Notes under the pieces: model-generated | Database searches by the model: none | What the model was told of the DNA's origin: nothing | Seen by the model: only the letters and a program-made list of their open reading frames with translations | In this document: one piece after another, positions 31,901 through 39,629 of the stretch | How positions within the stretch are numbered: the first letter of the stretch is position 1 | Layout: every line of letters begins with the position of its first letter | Made by a program: the position numbers and the translations under genes | From: a virus | Strand: one strand, 5' to 3' | IMG/VR virus record: IMGVR_UViG_3300025168_000172 | Location: 1-43,570 of that record | DNA: 43,570 nt

Positions 31901-33003
31901 ATCTGCTCTTCTACTGGTAAATCATGCAATAAGGACGTCCCTAAGCCATATCCTGCACCAGCTGTAGCTCTTACCATTGTATTTACAAATTGTGTAGCTT
32001 CCATATCATTTCTAGTAACTAAACTTTTAGCTGTTTTTCTTACTACATTTTTACCAGCTTGTACTAAAGCTGGATTAGTAGAATTAACTAACTTAGATAC
32101 GTTTGCATACTGTCCAATACTACCAAATATACCACCAGCAATAGCTCCATGCATACCAGCCATAGCCATACCTTTAATACCGTCTTCGTTTCTAGTAGCT
32201 AATGGTTGATTAGAAAAAGCCATTAACAAACCAACGTGACCAGCTTCATGTAAAATTCTAGCTACGCCCTCTTCACTAAATTTGTTACGTAATAACCCCT
32301 GTGTGATAAATGTCATACCCTTAGCTTTGTTATCACCTAGATAACTTAAACCCTGTTGTTGTATAACTTCTGCTATTTTACCAGGTATAGATTTTAACTC
32401 GTATATAGCTTTACCATTTCTAGGATCTACCATTGTTGGTTTACCACTACGTAATCCAAATACTAATTTATTGTTTTTGTCAACAAAAGATGCTGAACCT
32501 GCTAATCTTCCTACGCCTCTAGTTAATGCATCATTACTTTTCTTTAGATTTCTTGATTTATCTTTAAGTTTATTACCTAAATCTACAAGTTTTTTATTTT
32601 TTTCTAAACCACCTCTACGTATTAATGCGTTACCTACAGTCTTAGCAGCACCACCTAGCATTCTACCACCACCTAGCATAACACCAGGAGCCAATCCTAT
32701 CAAATGAGATACATTGTTAACTATTTTTTCTGTAGGAGTATCGGGTGTGTCAGCAAAACCAAAGGTAGTAAATCCCTCTAATAGACCAGAAACAGCTTGC
32801 TTTACAATACCATCCGAAGTAGATGGACTGCTTAAAGGAAGCTCCATTTCAGTTAGTTTAGTTTCTAAAAAGTCTGTAGTTTCTTTATCTAACATTCCAT
32901 CATTGCCATCATAATAAGTTTTAATTAACCTACCATAGGCATTTTGAGTTAGACGACCTTCGGCTAAACGTTTATTTAGCGTATTTATATACGGATTTAC
33001 CAT
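22939..33003 (-). CDS. Giant internal/polyvalent virion protein (3354 aa) with zincin motif
   Basis: This protein takes up nearly a quarter of the window. Near the N-terminus are hydrophobic Gly-rich segments (IGLAPGVMLGGGRMLGGAAK). LHEAGHVGLLMA then carries an HExxH zinc-protease motif at H252-H256. The long centre is charged and helical with no motif I can name. The C-terminus has RFHPYSWNSIRRRANIISDY and hydrophobic stretches (SALGSVFAASIFEYALSPP, PPAGRFVLSPMTALI). Position after the lysozyme and small ejection-type genes, and size, suggest a protein carried in the capsid and injected with DNA, like the large ejection proteins of podoviruses. An N4-type virion RNA polymerase was considered because of length, but no polymerase motifs were found. 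Confidence 0.7.
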   Translation of the reverse strand: MVNPYINTLNKRLAEGRLTQNAYGRLIKTYYDGNDGMLDKETTDFLETKLTEMELPLSSPSTSDGIVKQAVSGLLEGFTTFGFADTPDTPTEKIVNNVSHLIGLAPGVMLGGGRMLGGAAKTVGNALIRRGGLEKNKKLVDLGNKLKDKSRNLKKSNDALTRGVGRLAGSASFVDKNNKLVFGLRSGKPTMVDPRNGKAIYELKSIPGKIAEVIQQQGLSYLGDNKAKGMTFITQGLLRNKFSEEGVARILHEAGHVGLLMAFSNQPLATRNEDGIKGMAMAGMHGAIAGGIFGSIGQYANVSKLVNSTNPALVQAGKNVVRKTAKSLVTRNDMEATQFVNTMVRATAGAGYGLGTSLLHDLPVEEQIYETLMGVFFSVNGRPTYENRATKDINRHANIFEMTKTKEENLANLKSQKWFQKETSEYKQYWENHIDSIMKQQLESVINITPQAQQALLKTIKQADKDGLLDKSVIKNIMEGRSDAEGTVAVIQELIGINKRISDPNYNEKRNIESYNTNDFIDLSLLNNVKNFKNEQTTGNESDFPVHSLTEIGNKIQEIAAIKGQNPISKETFHLDVNSLYKKTKKEASYVDRKGEKRVDVDVFVQKFVDKYGLGKKGTLSETEMGYIRKVALNFEFNSPVKDHYLINMVPGEGLSRKDMKRPSMMITAKNVDPKGNPISKLTSGRRDNFENFDNMKVKVIDNMEVKTGEGNVYVKPNDRIVDFAQGEGKARIAVSDKQWYNFEKELNKKNEFIYGGIADTGRIEVRTYPWGSEGKKGHIPLTGEKKSVAALYNIIKTVYEKVDPIAKQFINSAEYKKDINSKVRENAVATMIYRMKDFGLITEQKNITYANIRKLIPKYINMERGVYGPRSAAKSQKYLNLFDKDEIPFLPGEKLGLKSNDMRGIVLKDLNNNSETDGTIKLSPEVFDIIIKYMGDSSKAINAKGSLNSPSNSKRGLVLGKFAYVRADEVDAKYMKDNDLQFMIYESGAKSHINIRPLELNRDAYDKSLKIRDQKGIYPDLKNDLGVFTVKSDHFHWNTSVYEKVNQNGKLNIMQQMYLNMNGIQFDRNTEVGRKAHKAWSKLLFDNVMGDPKVNKEVESRIKGNKNQSLKGLDIDKISLKLVDDIMTAKTRKKAYKDIAKHFYFENKHGQFLDTETSSMQEITSKHFGQHWASSGFEASALQSRGGSAFLQKTLRNYAMTRMVRPEVSNSYSTILGSYDWKISLKKQKYSEAEAGLADNEFMLAEGAADIMRIQDPVTGKEIKLGTWWKTMSKILDRKMYNDNRLHPTLDKFSAEQLNDWLDSQYSLINRSPVMTAGDMRALKFVGFVRGQSKKGMSLYTNAKNDEMMGGADKDIDSAHLSWGMPKDIVKGFRQEHVQYEMSKDMTKNTENYDIKDDNFIKDVVDMQLADKNPFGILLLGQKQSAARAARYGKTSIGVIFNEFTRIKTAVDLALRERNDISMKDKRLIYQDVVRLNKSIGNRYIDAMETKSIDDAFSVMTKVKDKIKNKYKIDISKYEKTIQDYHSATIKQDLKGSSYEVVSNKMLELQGGVESYMKEMASYTKDLNLTIDPLYGYSKDNVFQLVRNANRFLANDPYAQAFGIQNEKMFDNVFFNERGMTQSEIDVIKNNTHFLYNKMHVFRVVKAVQETNKFITDVKSEFDNYLGMNVKQLDSFVRELIHVAQQQKFMHSGEPLAAIKKYKSDSRNNANQMSYPEVVFTSKEMLKKELERIYTQGTRGELPPKVQQKINKRVVELFEYWHEANPFMELDFNTMTGAQKKFMEQRKNLMIGVSNKLTNLKQYYKGNTKGNPRPNNWKSRNDINLWSKDDRRLHNKLRSQLSALEYEARRFAPEGPDNMMRNAAISEKVKTDIAKFETKVLGALNPVEPLARDKKFYKMIGEPEPTNHTDVDGPGRLIDNHVKNTGKFTNDLIPWETLSKVDNISKEIDKTLLPLNKQIEKYKMSSNEAQRQLDRFSDIIYTMIKNGNTPNVIELSSIYLKAFQQLDVVSKSGITEIDYTHLRVFNNFLQNMYTDTWVEYATRNSLHKKYVKEIEGIEKITGKKLMPPSWVTDLQFPSQQAKVMQKVEKAAFKIEAIATKKNGKFVEEGIKYPTATVELMAESVGKAHQAGEALYKALETEFNGKLDVIRTTEQKELYNKYKSTIEAVASYERQMGLKGDEAPNNQGPRPTEHPISIENLTKNVIESRKKLANIPKDVTFKIKQRGTDRTFEATPRDLVEWIKDNIQTESMTEAYKLLHESNYKEISKMLTPSRLKQMGMAKEGILDFNKFYNPKEKPVPGDSHFSNKVLSETLLNKHGIIVPERLKFIEDINLMDKNLHEGKNTVRKHLHTDDMKWAEYQLDLLDIVEGKYGSVLPNGNYGLNYKDLAKKKNKKTKKTLLFEMTEFVKNSNRDKINEMKTGFQGTQEIDGTRFSNLYHPLGGQDATKQKAERIQKEHVPQEALRYFGELVNKKTGEIYTEYKDIPIKDYLNGDISGRYNSKTGIKKNQIRLENPDLYEQIESGFKTEKEAAEILYDNMTEKLLNNPERFNNPMYDEVAENRVNNLAKRSNKKEKVGGGVAVNARSKAAIPVEGYDVSLNAYRKYLKSGALGVTNQRASLAIRLYLRNFKNGTIIGNKNIDPDVGRAWHHKLVDIARGYMNMPSVRNFELYGVTEKDMNMLKDYAETGYSIHYTPKDIVDKKLINDFKMFTRPNKAEERSMQKELLAKYKVEDKKLSHKIGLDKISNSKTIKNKAKLVAKKKASHTRMMNKTKQQMRDDLYGKFYDLEGTLIPRNSILFIDYAENQIIKKSGKGRFEITLEYDTSKSKLGMLRNKTNEYRDDFIYSRNPETGEINTNIINKRNIDITHMRKSFRSFYSEETVGNVMLKLEQRANKLLGKLTNNKIQMFKDLPKDPASRHKAMVAKLNWISDMEGKFEMMALLAHPKSAMANAYGGTTNLITDVGFDYYLKSLDEAYLVNDVFKGKTYKLYDSKLRKFIDEPIKTKGDVHMYFEQRGFLDSNIQNELVQMKPPGDTDWKAFSNEAGKILGRKFKKLPIYTKDSEVNKKNKAERDKEVKLTLFEAGTEFGINKKMVEYGASFMRVTERHLRMKTAIAHYVKAKDLFTDSRGNVEVNEKFLLDYAQKGIEATQFIYHATNRPGFSNTSFGRMMTRFHPYSWNSIRRRANIISDYMITEGYGDFEANRRFENQMSADLMVSALGSVFAASIFEYALSPPMNWAVDFSHLMFGDQKERERAFYNQYGHPLLAPLGIVTPPAGRFVLSPMTALINNDWEPFWKYTAATALPFGRVGRDLLRTADTLPMFGEFMFGIPIHAIGRLGNKPEKEPEEGETTE

Positions 33004-33006
33004 TAT

Positions 33007-33780
33007 TTATTTATCTAAAGCTTGTTTTAAATTTAATAAAGATTCTATTCTTCCGTAATAATAATCTGCATCATCTCCAAGATTTTGAAAGTTAGCATTT
33101 TTATATAACTTTTCTGCTGTTTCCAAAGCAATATCTATTTGACCTAAAGCTTCTTGAACAGGCACCCCATCAGGATTCACTGCTGAAGATCTTAATACAT
33201 CTCCTACTCCAGCTTGTAACAATCCTAATTGTGCTGCAAATTCTTGTCTAGATTTTGTAGCTCTACCTGAATCTGAAGCAAAAAATCTCCAATGAGTCAT
33301 GGGATTAAGCAAACCTAATGAACTACCAAGTAAACCTTCTCCTAAATTTTCTTCTGGATTACTTACTGATGCAAAATCAACTGCACCCATAGTTATTAAT
33401 GAATCATATCCAGCAGTTTCTGCATCAACAGCTACTTTTTCACCTATCTGTGCTAAAGCTTGATCTCCTGATATCTTTAACATATTTAATTTATTTACTT
33501 CTCTCATAGCTGCAATTTCATATTCACTTGTTAAACCCATTTCAGTTAATGCTTTATCATATCCATATTTTTGCAACAAAGCATCTCTATTGATATTACC
33601 TTTTTTATCCATTAACATACCTTCTAACTCTGCATTGTATCCAGCTAAATCCTTATTTGCGTCTGTTTCCATTTCAAGTTTTTCACCAAAAGTAGGTTCT
33701 TTAATTTGTTGCATCAAATCCCCTACACTAGAACTTGCTCTAGACAATGCATCTAAAAAAGCTTCACTATAACTTGCCAT
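33007..33780 (-). CDS. Putative internal virion (ejection-type) protein
   Basis: This is a 257-residue helical protein (MASYSEAFLDALSRASSSVG start; NRDALLQKYGYDKALTEMGL middle). It contains a Gly/Leu-rich stretch GLLGSSLGLLNPMTHW that may insert in membranes. No family recognised. It lies between a Gly-zipper protein and the giant protein, starting on the last base of the former gene. This suggests a role in the internal core or the injection channel. Confidence 0.5.
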   Translation of the reverse strand: MASYSEAFLDALSRASSSVGDLMQQIKEPTFGEKLEMETDANKDLAGYNAELEGMLMDKKGNINRDALLQKYGYDKALTEMGLTSEYEIAAMREVNKLNMLKISGDQALAQIGEKVAVDAETAGYDSLITMGAVDFASVSNPEENLGEGLLGSSLGLLNPMTHWRFFASDSGRATKSRQEFAAQLGLLQAGVGDVLRSSAVNPDGVPVQEALGQIDIALETAEKLYKNANFQNLGDDADYYYGRIESLLNLKQALDK

Positions 33781-34310
33781 TATACTATTCCTCCTAACCC
33801 GCTTGGGTTTGTATTAAAGTTAGCACCCATTTTAGGTAAAGAATAACCTCTTTCAGATGCTGTTCTTTCTAAATTTAATAATCCTACCTGGGTATCTCTT
33901 AATTCACCTTCAAATCCTCTAGATAAAGATGACATTCTTTCAGTAGCTGCCAATCTTTCTGCTTTTAATTGATTACCAAAAGCTTCATCTACAGAATTAC
34001 CTTTGTTTTCTGCACCAGCACCATAAGCTAAACCAGTACTACCTATTAACTCATCTACAGATTCTCTTTCTATTCCATAACCTTGTAATGCACTTTGCTG
34101 TCTTAAACCAAACTCTTGTCTAGCAAACCCTGCACGTTCTTGGTATTCTTCACGCAATCCACTTATACTTCCTATCAAAGATTTTTGTGCTTGTAACCCT
34201 AAACGTTTTTCTGCTTTTCTTCTTTTTCTTTCTTCACGTCTTCTTTTACGCATACCTATTTTACCTAAAATAGCTCCGCCTATTGTCATACCTATTGTAA
34301 ATGGTTCCAT
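33780..34310 (-). CDS. Putative ejection-channel protein with N-terminal Gly-rich membrane segment
   Basis: This is a 176-residue protein that opens MEPFTIGMTIGGAILGKIGM, a glycine-rich hydrophobic segment, followed by a very basic stretch (RKRRREERKRRKAEKR). The rest is helical, with RAGFARQEFGLRQQSALQGY and an NTNPSGLGGIV end. A short hydrophobic segment plus basic and helical body is common in podoviral internal core proteins such as T7 gp14, but similarity here is only in layout. One-base overlaps connect it to both neighbours. Confidence 0.5.
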   Translation of the reverse strand: MEPFTIGMTIGGAILGKIGMRKRRREERKRRKAEKRLGLQAQKSLIGSISGLREEYQERAGFARQEFGLRQQSALQGYGIERESVDELIGSTGLAYGAGAENKGNSVDEAFGNQLKAERLAATERMSSLSRGFEGELRDTQVGLLNLERTASERGYSLPKMGANFNTNPSGLGGIV

Positions 34311-34696
34311 TATTCCTCCTCTAATTTTTTAGCCATTATACTTGGTGAAAAAGGTTTAAGTTCTATATCGGAACTAATAGACCTTAACCAAAACATTCCA
34401 CTAAACATAGGAGCTATTTTTTTTGAAGCTTCACGTTTAGCTTCATCGTATTTCTGTTCTTGCATAGTAGGACCCTCAGGAGCTCCATATAGTTCTCCTG
34501 GTTGCCCTGTACCATCTAATGCAGGGTCTTGTGGCACTCCAGTTTTTTCTTCTTCCATATCCTCTAATAACTGTTCACTAGGTTTGTCTGGTGCACCATA
34601 TAAATCACCAGGTTGTCCCGTTACAGGATCTATAGCTATACTATCTAAAGCTTTATCAGCTTTCATATTTTCTTTTTTTATTTTATCTTGAGCCAT
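34310..34696 (-). CDS. Acidic protein with duplicated TGQPG-LYGAP unit
   Basis: This is a 128-residue protein containing TGQPGDLYGAP at about residues 26-36 and TGQPGELYGAP at about 63-73, each flanked by acidic or Pro-rich sequence. This is a clear internal duplication. The C-terminus has a hydrophobic patch (APMFSGMFWLRSISSD). No family recognised. It lies between lysozyme and ejection-type genes and overlaps the lysozyme by 14 bases. Confidence 0.55.
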   Translation of the reverse strand: MAQDKIKKENMKADKALDSIAIDPVTGQPGDLYGAPDKPSEQLLEDMEEEKTGVPQDPALDGTGQPGELYGAPEGPTMQEQKYDEAKREASKKIAPMFSGMFWLRSISSDIELKPFSPSIMAKKLEEE

Positions 34697-35213
34697 TATT
34701 AATCTCCTTTAACAATTCAATAGTTTTTATAAAATCTTTTACTCTAACAGGTGTTTGTTCTATCCAGTTAGAAGGTTCTTTGTCTGGTGGATTTTTATAC
34801 AATACCTCTTGTATTGCTTTATCATATTCTCTGTGTGCTAAATGTTTCCATGTTTTAGGAAACTTCCTACTCCAGCTAGTACCTAATTGATAATTAAGAG
34901 ACACTAAACCTATTATAACATCATCGTTGTTTGTAGAAAATATTTTAGCATCTCTTTTTCCAGCTTTTAACGCCGTATCTACATCTTCTTTAAACCATTT
35001 ATCAATAATATGATTTGGTACTAAACATTTAACAGGATATTTTTCTTTTTCTTCTTTAGTTAAAAGATGTCCAATACCACAAGTAGGTTTACCTAGTACG
35101 TCTAAATAAACACTTTGTTTAAACCCTTCACGATCTTTTAAATGTTCAAATAGCTTATCCATAAACTTATGATTATTATATTTTTTTAATCTCTCTGGTA
35201 TTAAGCCCCACAT
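34683..35213 (-). CDS. T4-type lysozyme (GH24 endolysin or virion muralytic enzyme)
   Basis: This is a 176-residue protein. HLKDREGFKQSVYLDVLGKP followed by TCGIGHLLTKEE gives the T4 lysozyme catalytic triad E29, D38 and T44, with the same spacing (9 and 6) as E11, D20 and T26 of T4. It would cut the peptidoglycan glycan chain. No signal peptide or SAR segment is visible at the N-terminus, so export for lysis would rely on a holin, and one is encoded at 40514-40885. Its place among tail and ejection genes also allows a virion role during entry. Confidence 0.88.
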   Translation of the reverse strand: MWGLIPERLKKYNNHKFMDKLFEHLKDREGFKQSVYLDVLGKPTCGIGHLLTKEEKEKYPVKCLVPNHIIDKWFKEDVDTALKAGKRDAKIFSTNNDDVIIGLVSLNYQLGTSWSRKFPKTWKHLAHREYDKAIQEVLYKNPPDKEPSNWIEQTPVRVKDFIKTIELLKEINNGSR

Positions 35214-35776
35214 TAGTTAAATTTTCCTTTAATAAAACCTAAAACATTAGCTATTCCTTTACCTACAGTTACTCCTCTTCTAATATCACTCCCAGTACCA
35301 AAAGCTGGATATTGATTTAGGTTTGTTACTTTATCCGATTCTTTATCGTCAGTAGTTTCTAATTCACCTTTTGCATTCATACTTTGTTTAGTAACATTAA
35401 CTCCTTCTAAATACATACTAACTAAAGTTCCTTTATCTAGGTCGTCTTCTTCAAAAGCCTTAGCCATTTCTTTATAACCTTTTTTACCTTGAGGGTCTTT
35501 ACGCCATTCTTTTTTAGTCATACCTTCTTTTCTAATAAACCCAGCTTTAGCTTCCTTACGCATTTTAAATTTTTGACGCATACCTTTTATCCCTGTGTAC
35601 ATTTCCGTAGCAGCAGTTCCTAATTCTTGTCCCATACTTGCACCTTCTGCCATAGCAGTAATATTGTCTAACGAACGTATAGTAGTGCTATCTTCTATAC
35701 GTTTTTGCATTTTTCTTTCTTCTTCGGCTACACCTGTTTCAAATTGTGCCATAACTACATCTTTTCTACTTGCCAC
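35213..35776 (-). CDS. Hypothetical structural-module protein
   Basis: This is a 187-residue helical, basic protein beginning MASRKDVVMAQFETGVAEEE, with TEMYTGIKGMRQKFKMRKEA and a C-terminal ANVLGFIKGKFN. No recognised domain. It is translationally coupled (single-base overlaps) between a fibre-like protein and the lysozyme, so it is probably virion-associated. Confidence 0.5.
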   Translation of the reverse strand: MASRKDVVMAQFETGVAEEERKMQKRIEDSTTIRSLDNITAMAEGASMGQELGTAATEMYTGIKGMRQKFKMRKEAKAGFIRKEGMTKKEWRKDPQGKKGYKEMAKAFEEDDLDKGTLVSMYLEGVNVTKQSMNAKGELETTDDKESDKVTNLNQYPAFGTGSDIRRGVTVGKGIANVLGFIKGKFN

Positions 35777-37203
35777 TATTGACCTCCCCCTACGTTTGTC
35801 ATTGTTATATCTAATGCAGTGTTATCTGCTAAACTACCTGAAGTGTTTGCAAAGGTAACACTTATATTTGCATCTTGACCAATAAAATTTTCCCTAAATT
35901 GATGTCTAAACCTCATATATAAAGTTCCTGTTCCTAAATTTACAGACTTACTAGTACCATATCCAGTACCACTGTTTACTTCTCCACTTATTCCTGGATC
36001 TCCTACAGTGCTTAAAGCTACTCCAAAATTAAGTGCACTTCCAGAATCTTTAACTAAACTTACTGTAGTGCTATTACTTGCTGAAGTACCCTCATTAATA
36101 GTTATTGTTTTAGGTACAGTTGTATATTCACCTATTGCATTACCTGCCTCATTACCAAATCCAGTAGCACTCAAGGTAAAATCAGTTGGGACATTAGACC
36201 AAGCTGCACTAGAACCTGGTGTTGTTACTTCTATCTCACTGCTATCTGCACTTGTAGTATTTTGTGTAGCAGTATTACGTGCTTGTACTTTAAAATCGTA
36301 AGCAGTAGAAGCAACTGGATCTAAACCAGCATTAGCTGATGTAAAGTCATGTGTAAAACTATGGTTAGATACTTGATTGTTTGTTGCTACTGCAACATCT
36401 ACATAATCACTACCACCATAACTACCAGCACTAGCTAACTTCCAGTATATTCTAACTGATTCTGTTATTTCCATATTACCACTTATTGTAAGTCTAATAG
36501 ATGTTGATGATAAATGATTACCAGATAAATTTAATGTATTTGGTACTCTAGATCTTACACCAGAAATTATACCTGCCCAATTTACAATAAACAGCCACGC
36601 TCCTGGCGATGAATCACTAGCAAAATATTGAAAGTTAGGACTTGTACTTTCTACTAATTGATAGGGAACCCAAGTTGTACTTCCAACAGAACTAGTTTTC
36701 ATAGTTGATCCATTGGATAAAGAAGGAAAAGCGTTTTTAGTATGTGTTAAAGTTGTATGATTATTTAATTCTGTTTCTTTAGAAGCTATTAAAAAACTAG
36801 TATAACCTATTAAGTTGCCAGAGTTTGAACCATCTACAAACTGTGAACCAAAAGTTACTGCTTGATTAGTGCTAGGAGTAGTAGTAGTGCTAGTTGTAGA
36901 TTCTGTACTAGCTTCAGATACAGTGTTAGTGTTAACACCATCTTGACTTACTTCTGTTTTTAACCAAGAGCCAAACATTTTTACATATAAAAACTTTTTT
37001 AAACCTTCTGATACCAATCTTTTATCTCCGTCTGCACCTTCTTTACTAGTTGGTTTTTTACCTACCTTAGTAGGCATAGCAGTTTCGTTTCTAACATTAC
37101 CAGGGGTTGTAGATGTGTGAGTTATATTGCTTGATGCACCTCTTACACCTATTACTCCGTGTATATCCTGAGAACCTTTAAATGTTTTTGCTTGTTTCGC
37201 CAT
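35776..37203 (-). CDS. Fibre-like protein with fibronectin III / Ig-like domains
   Basis: This is a 475-residue protein, Ser/Thr-rich. Residues about 220-325 form an FN3-like domain (NMEITESVRIYWKLASAG start; YDFKVQARNTA strand; SSEIEVTTPGS end). The following 140 residues look like a second beta-sandwich domain (TFTL-like strands, INEGTSASNSTTVSLVKDSG). The N-terminal 100 residues are variable, with a KKFLYVKMFGSWLKTEV stretch. FN3 and Ig-like domains are common add-ons in phage tail and surface proteins that contact carbohydrate or cells. It follows the 808-residue tail protein. Confidence 0.6.
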   Translation of the reverse strand: MAKQAKTFKGSQDIHGVIGVRGASSNITHTSTTPGNVRNETAMPTKVGKKPTSKEGADGDKRLVSEGLKKFLYVKMFGSWLKTEVSQDGVNTNTVSEASTESTTSTTTTPSTNQAVTFGSQFVDGSNSGNLIGYTSFLIASKETELNNHTTLTHTKNAFPSLSNGSTMKTSSVGSTTWVPYQLVESTSPNFQYFASDSSPGAWLFIVNWAGIISGVRSRVPNTLNLSGNHLSSTSIRLTISGNMEITESVRIYWKLASAGSYGGSDYVDVAVATNNQVSNHSFTHDFTSANAGLDPVASTAYDFKVQARNTATQNTTSADSSEIEVTTPGSSAAWSNVPTDFTLSATGFGNEAGNAIGEYTTVPKTITINEGTSASNSTTVSLVKDSGSALNFGVALSTVGDPGISGEVNSGTGYGTSKSVNLGTGTLYMRFRHQFRENFIGQDANISVTFANTSGSLADNTALDITMTNVGGGQ

Positions 37204-39629
37204 TATTTTCTACTCTTATTTCTATAAATTATTTGTATATCATTAATTTCTGTTTCATCATCTATAGGATTTGTTCCATTAGCTGCTATTTGCAATGAAA
37301 CAGATTTTACATTCTTAAATGCTGCTGGCATAGGTAATTTATGAGTTTGCATATATGAATGCTGTGGTAACAAACCTACGTCTTGTACGGCACCATTATC
37401 TGCTTTTGCTCTTAATTGTATTCTATCAGCAGTATTAGGTTGTTTATAATTAATATATACCGTATGTATTTTTTTATTTAAATCTGGAGAATCTAAAGTA
37501 AAATCTTTTGTTTCCATAAATACTTGATTGTCGCCCGTAGGTGTTAATGCTGCTGCAGTATCATTCCATCTATGTATTTTTAAAGTACTACTATCTTTTT
37601 CATACCATACTAGATTACCGTCATTAATATTTACCATATTAGTAATATCATTACCAGGGAATTTATTATTTGAATACATCCATCCACTAGATTTTAAATC
37701 AAACATTAAAATTTTATTGTTTTTATTAGCAATAAATAAAGTTTGTTTATGTGGTAAATATCCTATAACATTATTTTCGTGATAATATGATGTGCTCCAA
37801 TTAACTAATTTTTTTTGCCCCATTTCATTGTATAATAAATTTGTAATTTTTTCTCCATCATATATAAAAGCTCCGTATTGATTCATCCAAGCAACAAAAC
37901 CCTCTCCTTCTGTTACGTGATATTGTTGTGCAACACCTTTATGTTTGTAGTTGCCTTCTAAATATTCTATATCTCTAGAACAATTAATGATATATAAAGT
38001 GTTTTGTTTAAACTCTAAAAGTTTATCTCCAACAGATGCTAATTTAATTATGTCTTCACCATCGTTAATTTCTACGTCAATTCTATTTTCTATTGGAAAA
38101 TAATCAAATTCATTTACAAGAGATTTAATAACAGTGTCATTTGCTACTTTAATATAAGTACTACTATCTGTTTTTTTGTCATAGTAAGCTACGTTACCTA
38201 CATAAGCTCTCCTATTTATAATAGTAGATGTTTTATATCCAGTTCCAAATCTACCTATAACACTAACATCTTTATCTATATAAGGTTCATCTATTGGTAG
38301 TGATAATAGTTCTTGATTTAATCCACTTAAAGCATTAACAGTTCTAAGTGCAAATATATTAGATACAAACATTGCATCACCTGTTTGAATTGTTTCGTAA
38401 AACTGATTATATACTTTATCTCCACCTTTTCTAAAACCTTTTTCAAAATTAACTTCAAACAATAAATACTTTTGCCCTGCTTGACCATCTTTTCTTCTAG
38501 CCCAATAAAAATTAATACCAGTTTGAAATGGCTTATTAGGCATTCTACCTACCATACAATAATATAAAGGAACTTGTTTATCTTCTGTTTGATTTGCTAT
38601 CACATGATTAATAACTGAACCTACGTGTACAGGTACTGATTCCTGTGAATCGTATACATTAGAAGCGTATATATCATAACCATTAGGATTGTCTCCCGAT
38701 GCACTATGATAATAATTATATATTTCAGAATCAGTATTAGGTACATTTGCAGTCCATATAGCTAAATCTATTCCTCCATAATTTTGTGCCCATTCAGAAT
38801 GATTGTCTAATACAGCAGTTACTTCAGCTGCAGTTTGAGAAACTAAATATGTAAGACTGTCATTTATATCAGCTTCACCGTTAACTAAAGTTGTATTGCA
38901 TGTAGCTTCTGAATTATAGTCAGCTTTAAACCAATCAGATCCCATTACAGATTCTGTATCATATCCATATCCATCTGGTGCACCATAGTTTCTTTTAGCA
39001 GTATTATCTACAGTAGCTCTAGCTTTTATAGGTGCAATAAATGCATCTCCTGGTTTAAATATACTATTCAAAATTATTTTAGGAATGCTAACAGATGCAC
39101 CTGCATTTGGTACGCCTAAGTTTTTTATAGTATTTATAAATTTTAATTTTTTTACTTTATTTCCAGTAGGAAATGGAACAGAAGCATTTAACCAAGGACT
39201 AATTCTTATTTCACCATCTATAACCATATACTCTATTTGTGCTGAAGTATTTCCGTAATCTACTGTAGAAGCATTATTAGCAGCTATTAACGTATTATTG
39301 TTAATATCTAGCATTCTAATTTTTTGTGCAGACGGATCGTTTATAAATAAATATTGAGTATTTGCTTGATTAACACCACTATCTACCTTTCTATCTAGAT
39401 TTAAATGCAGTAATCCGTTACCATAGTACACCGTACTGCTCGCAACTTCATCGTTGGTACCAGATACCAAGGCATAGTCTTCTACAGAGCCCATAAGCCT
39501 GATTTTACCAGGTGTTTCAATGTCTAAACCATCTAATACTACTAAATTATTATCTTGTACATCTCTTTTGTTAGTATTATTATCTAGTCCACCACTAAAA
39601 TTCTCTAAATTAAGAGCTTCTTTTGGCAC
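37203..39629 (-). CDS. Large tail protein (nozzle/tubular-like)
   Basis: This is an 808-residue, strand-rich protein. The N-terminus has LENFSGGLDNNTNKRDVQDN then LDGLDIETPGKIRLMGSVED. That order of 'GGl..n......dn.lv.ldg....e.pG..r..gs' resembles T7 gp12-type nozzle proteins and related tail proteins, where it reads 'GGisqqp......nGw..E.eGl.kRP'. T7 gp12 is of nearly the same length. The rest contains many short strands consistent with a beta-propeller. I assign it to the tail with moderate confidence. Confidence 0.5.
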   Translation of the reverse strand: MPKEALNLENFSGGLDNNTNKRDVQDNNLVVLDGLDIETPGKIRLMGSVEDYALVSGTNDEVASSTVYYGNGLLHLNLDRKVDSGVNQANTQYLFINDPSAQKIRMLDINNNTLIAANNASTVDYGNTSAQIEYMVIDGEIRISPWLNASVPFPTGNKVKKLKFINTIKNLGVPNAGASVSIPKIILNSIFKPGDAFIAPIKARATVDNTAKRNYGAPDGYGYDTESVMGSDWFKADYNSEATCNTTLVNGEADINDSLTYLVSQTAAEVTAVLDNHSEWAQNYGGIDLAIWTANVPNTDSEIYNYYHSASGDNPNGYDIYASNVYDSQESVPVHVGSVINHVIANQTEDKQVPLYYCMVGRMPNKPFQTGINFYWARRKDGQAGQKYLLFEVNFEKGFRKGGDKVYNQFYETIQTGDAMFVSNIFALRTVNALSGLNQELLSLPIDEPYIDKDVSVIGRFGTGYKTSTIINRRAYVGNVAYYDKKTDSSTYIKVANDTVIKSLVNEFDYFPIENRIDVEINDGEDIIKLASVGDKLLEFKQNTLYIINCSRDIEYLEGNYKHKGVAQQYHVTEGEGFVAWMNQYGAFIYDGEKITNLLYNEMGQKKLVNWSTSYYHENNVIGYLPHKQTLFIANKNNKILMFDLKSSGWMYSNNKFPGNDITNMVNINDGNLVWYEKDSSTLKIHRWNDTAAALTPTGDNQVFMETKDFTLDSPDLNKKIHTVYINYKQPNTADRIQLRAKADNGAVQDVGLLPQHSYMQTHKLPMPAAFKNVKSVSLQIAANGTNPIDDETEINDIQIIYRNKSRK

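Noticed and set aside
31808-32209. Plus-strand ORF of 133 residues antisense to the giant gene
   Set aside because: It is antisense shadow of a long coding frame, with no ribosome site and no operon context.
22939-33003. N4-type virion RNA polymerase, suggested by the size of 3354 residues
   Set aside because: I could not find the conserved T7/N4 polymerase motifs (catalytic Asp segments and the R-x3-K...YG helix), so length alone does not support it.
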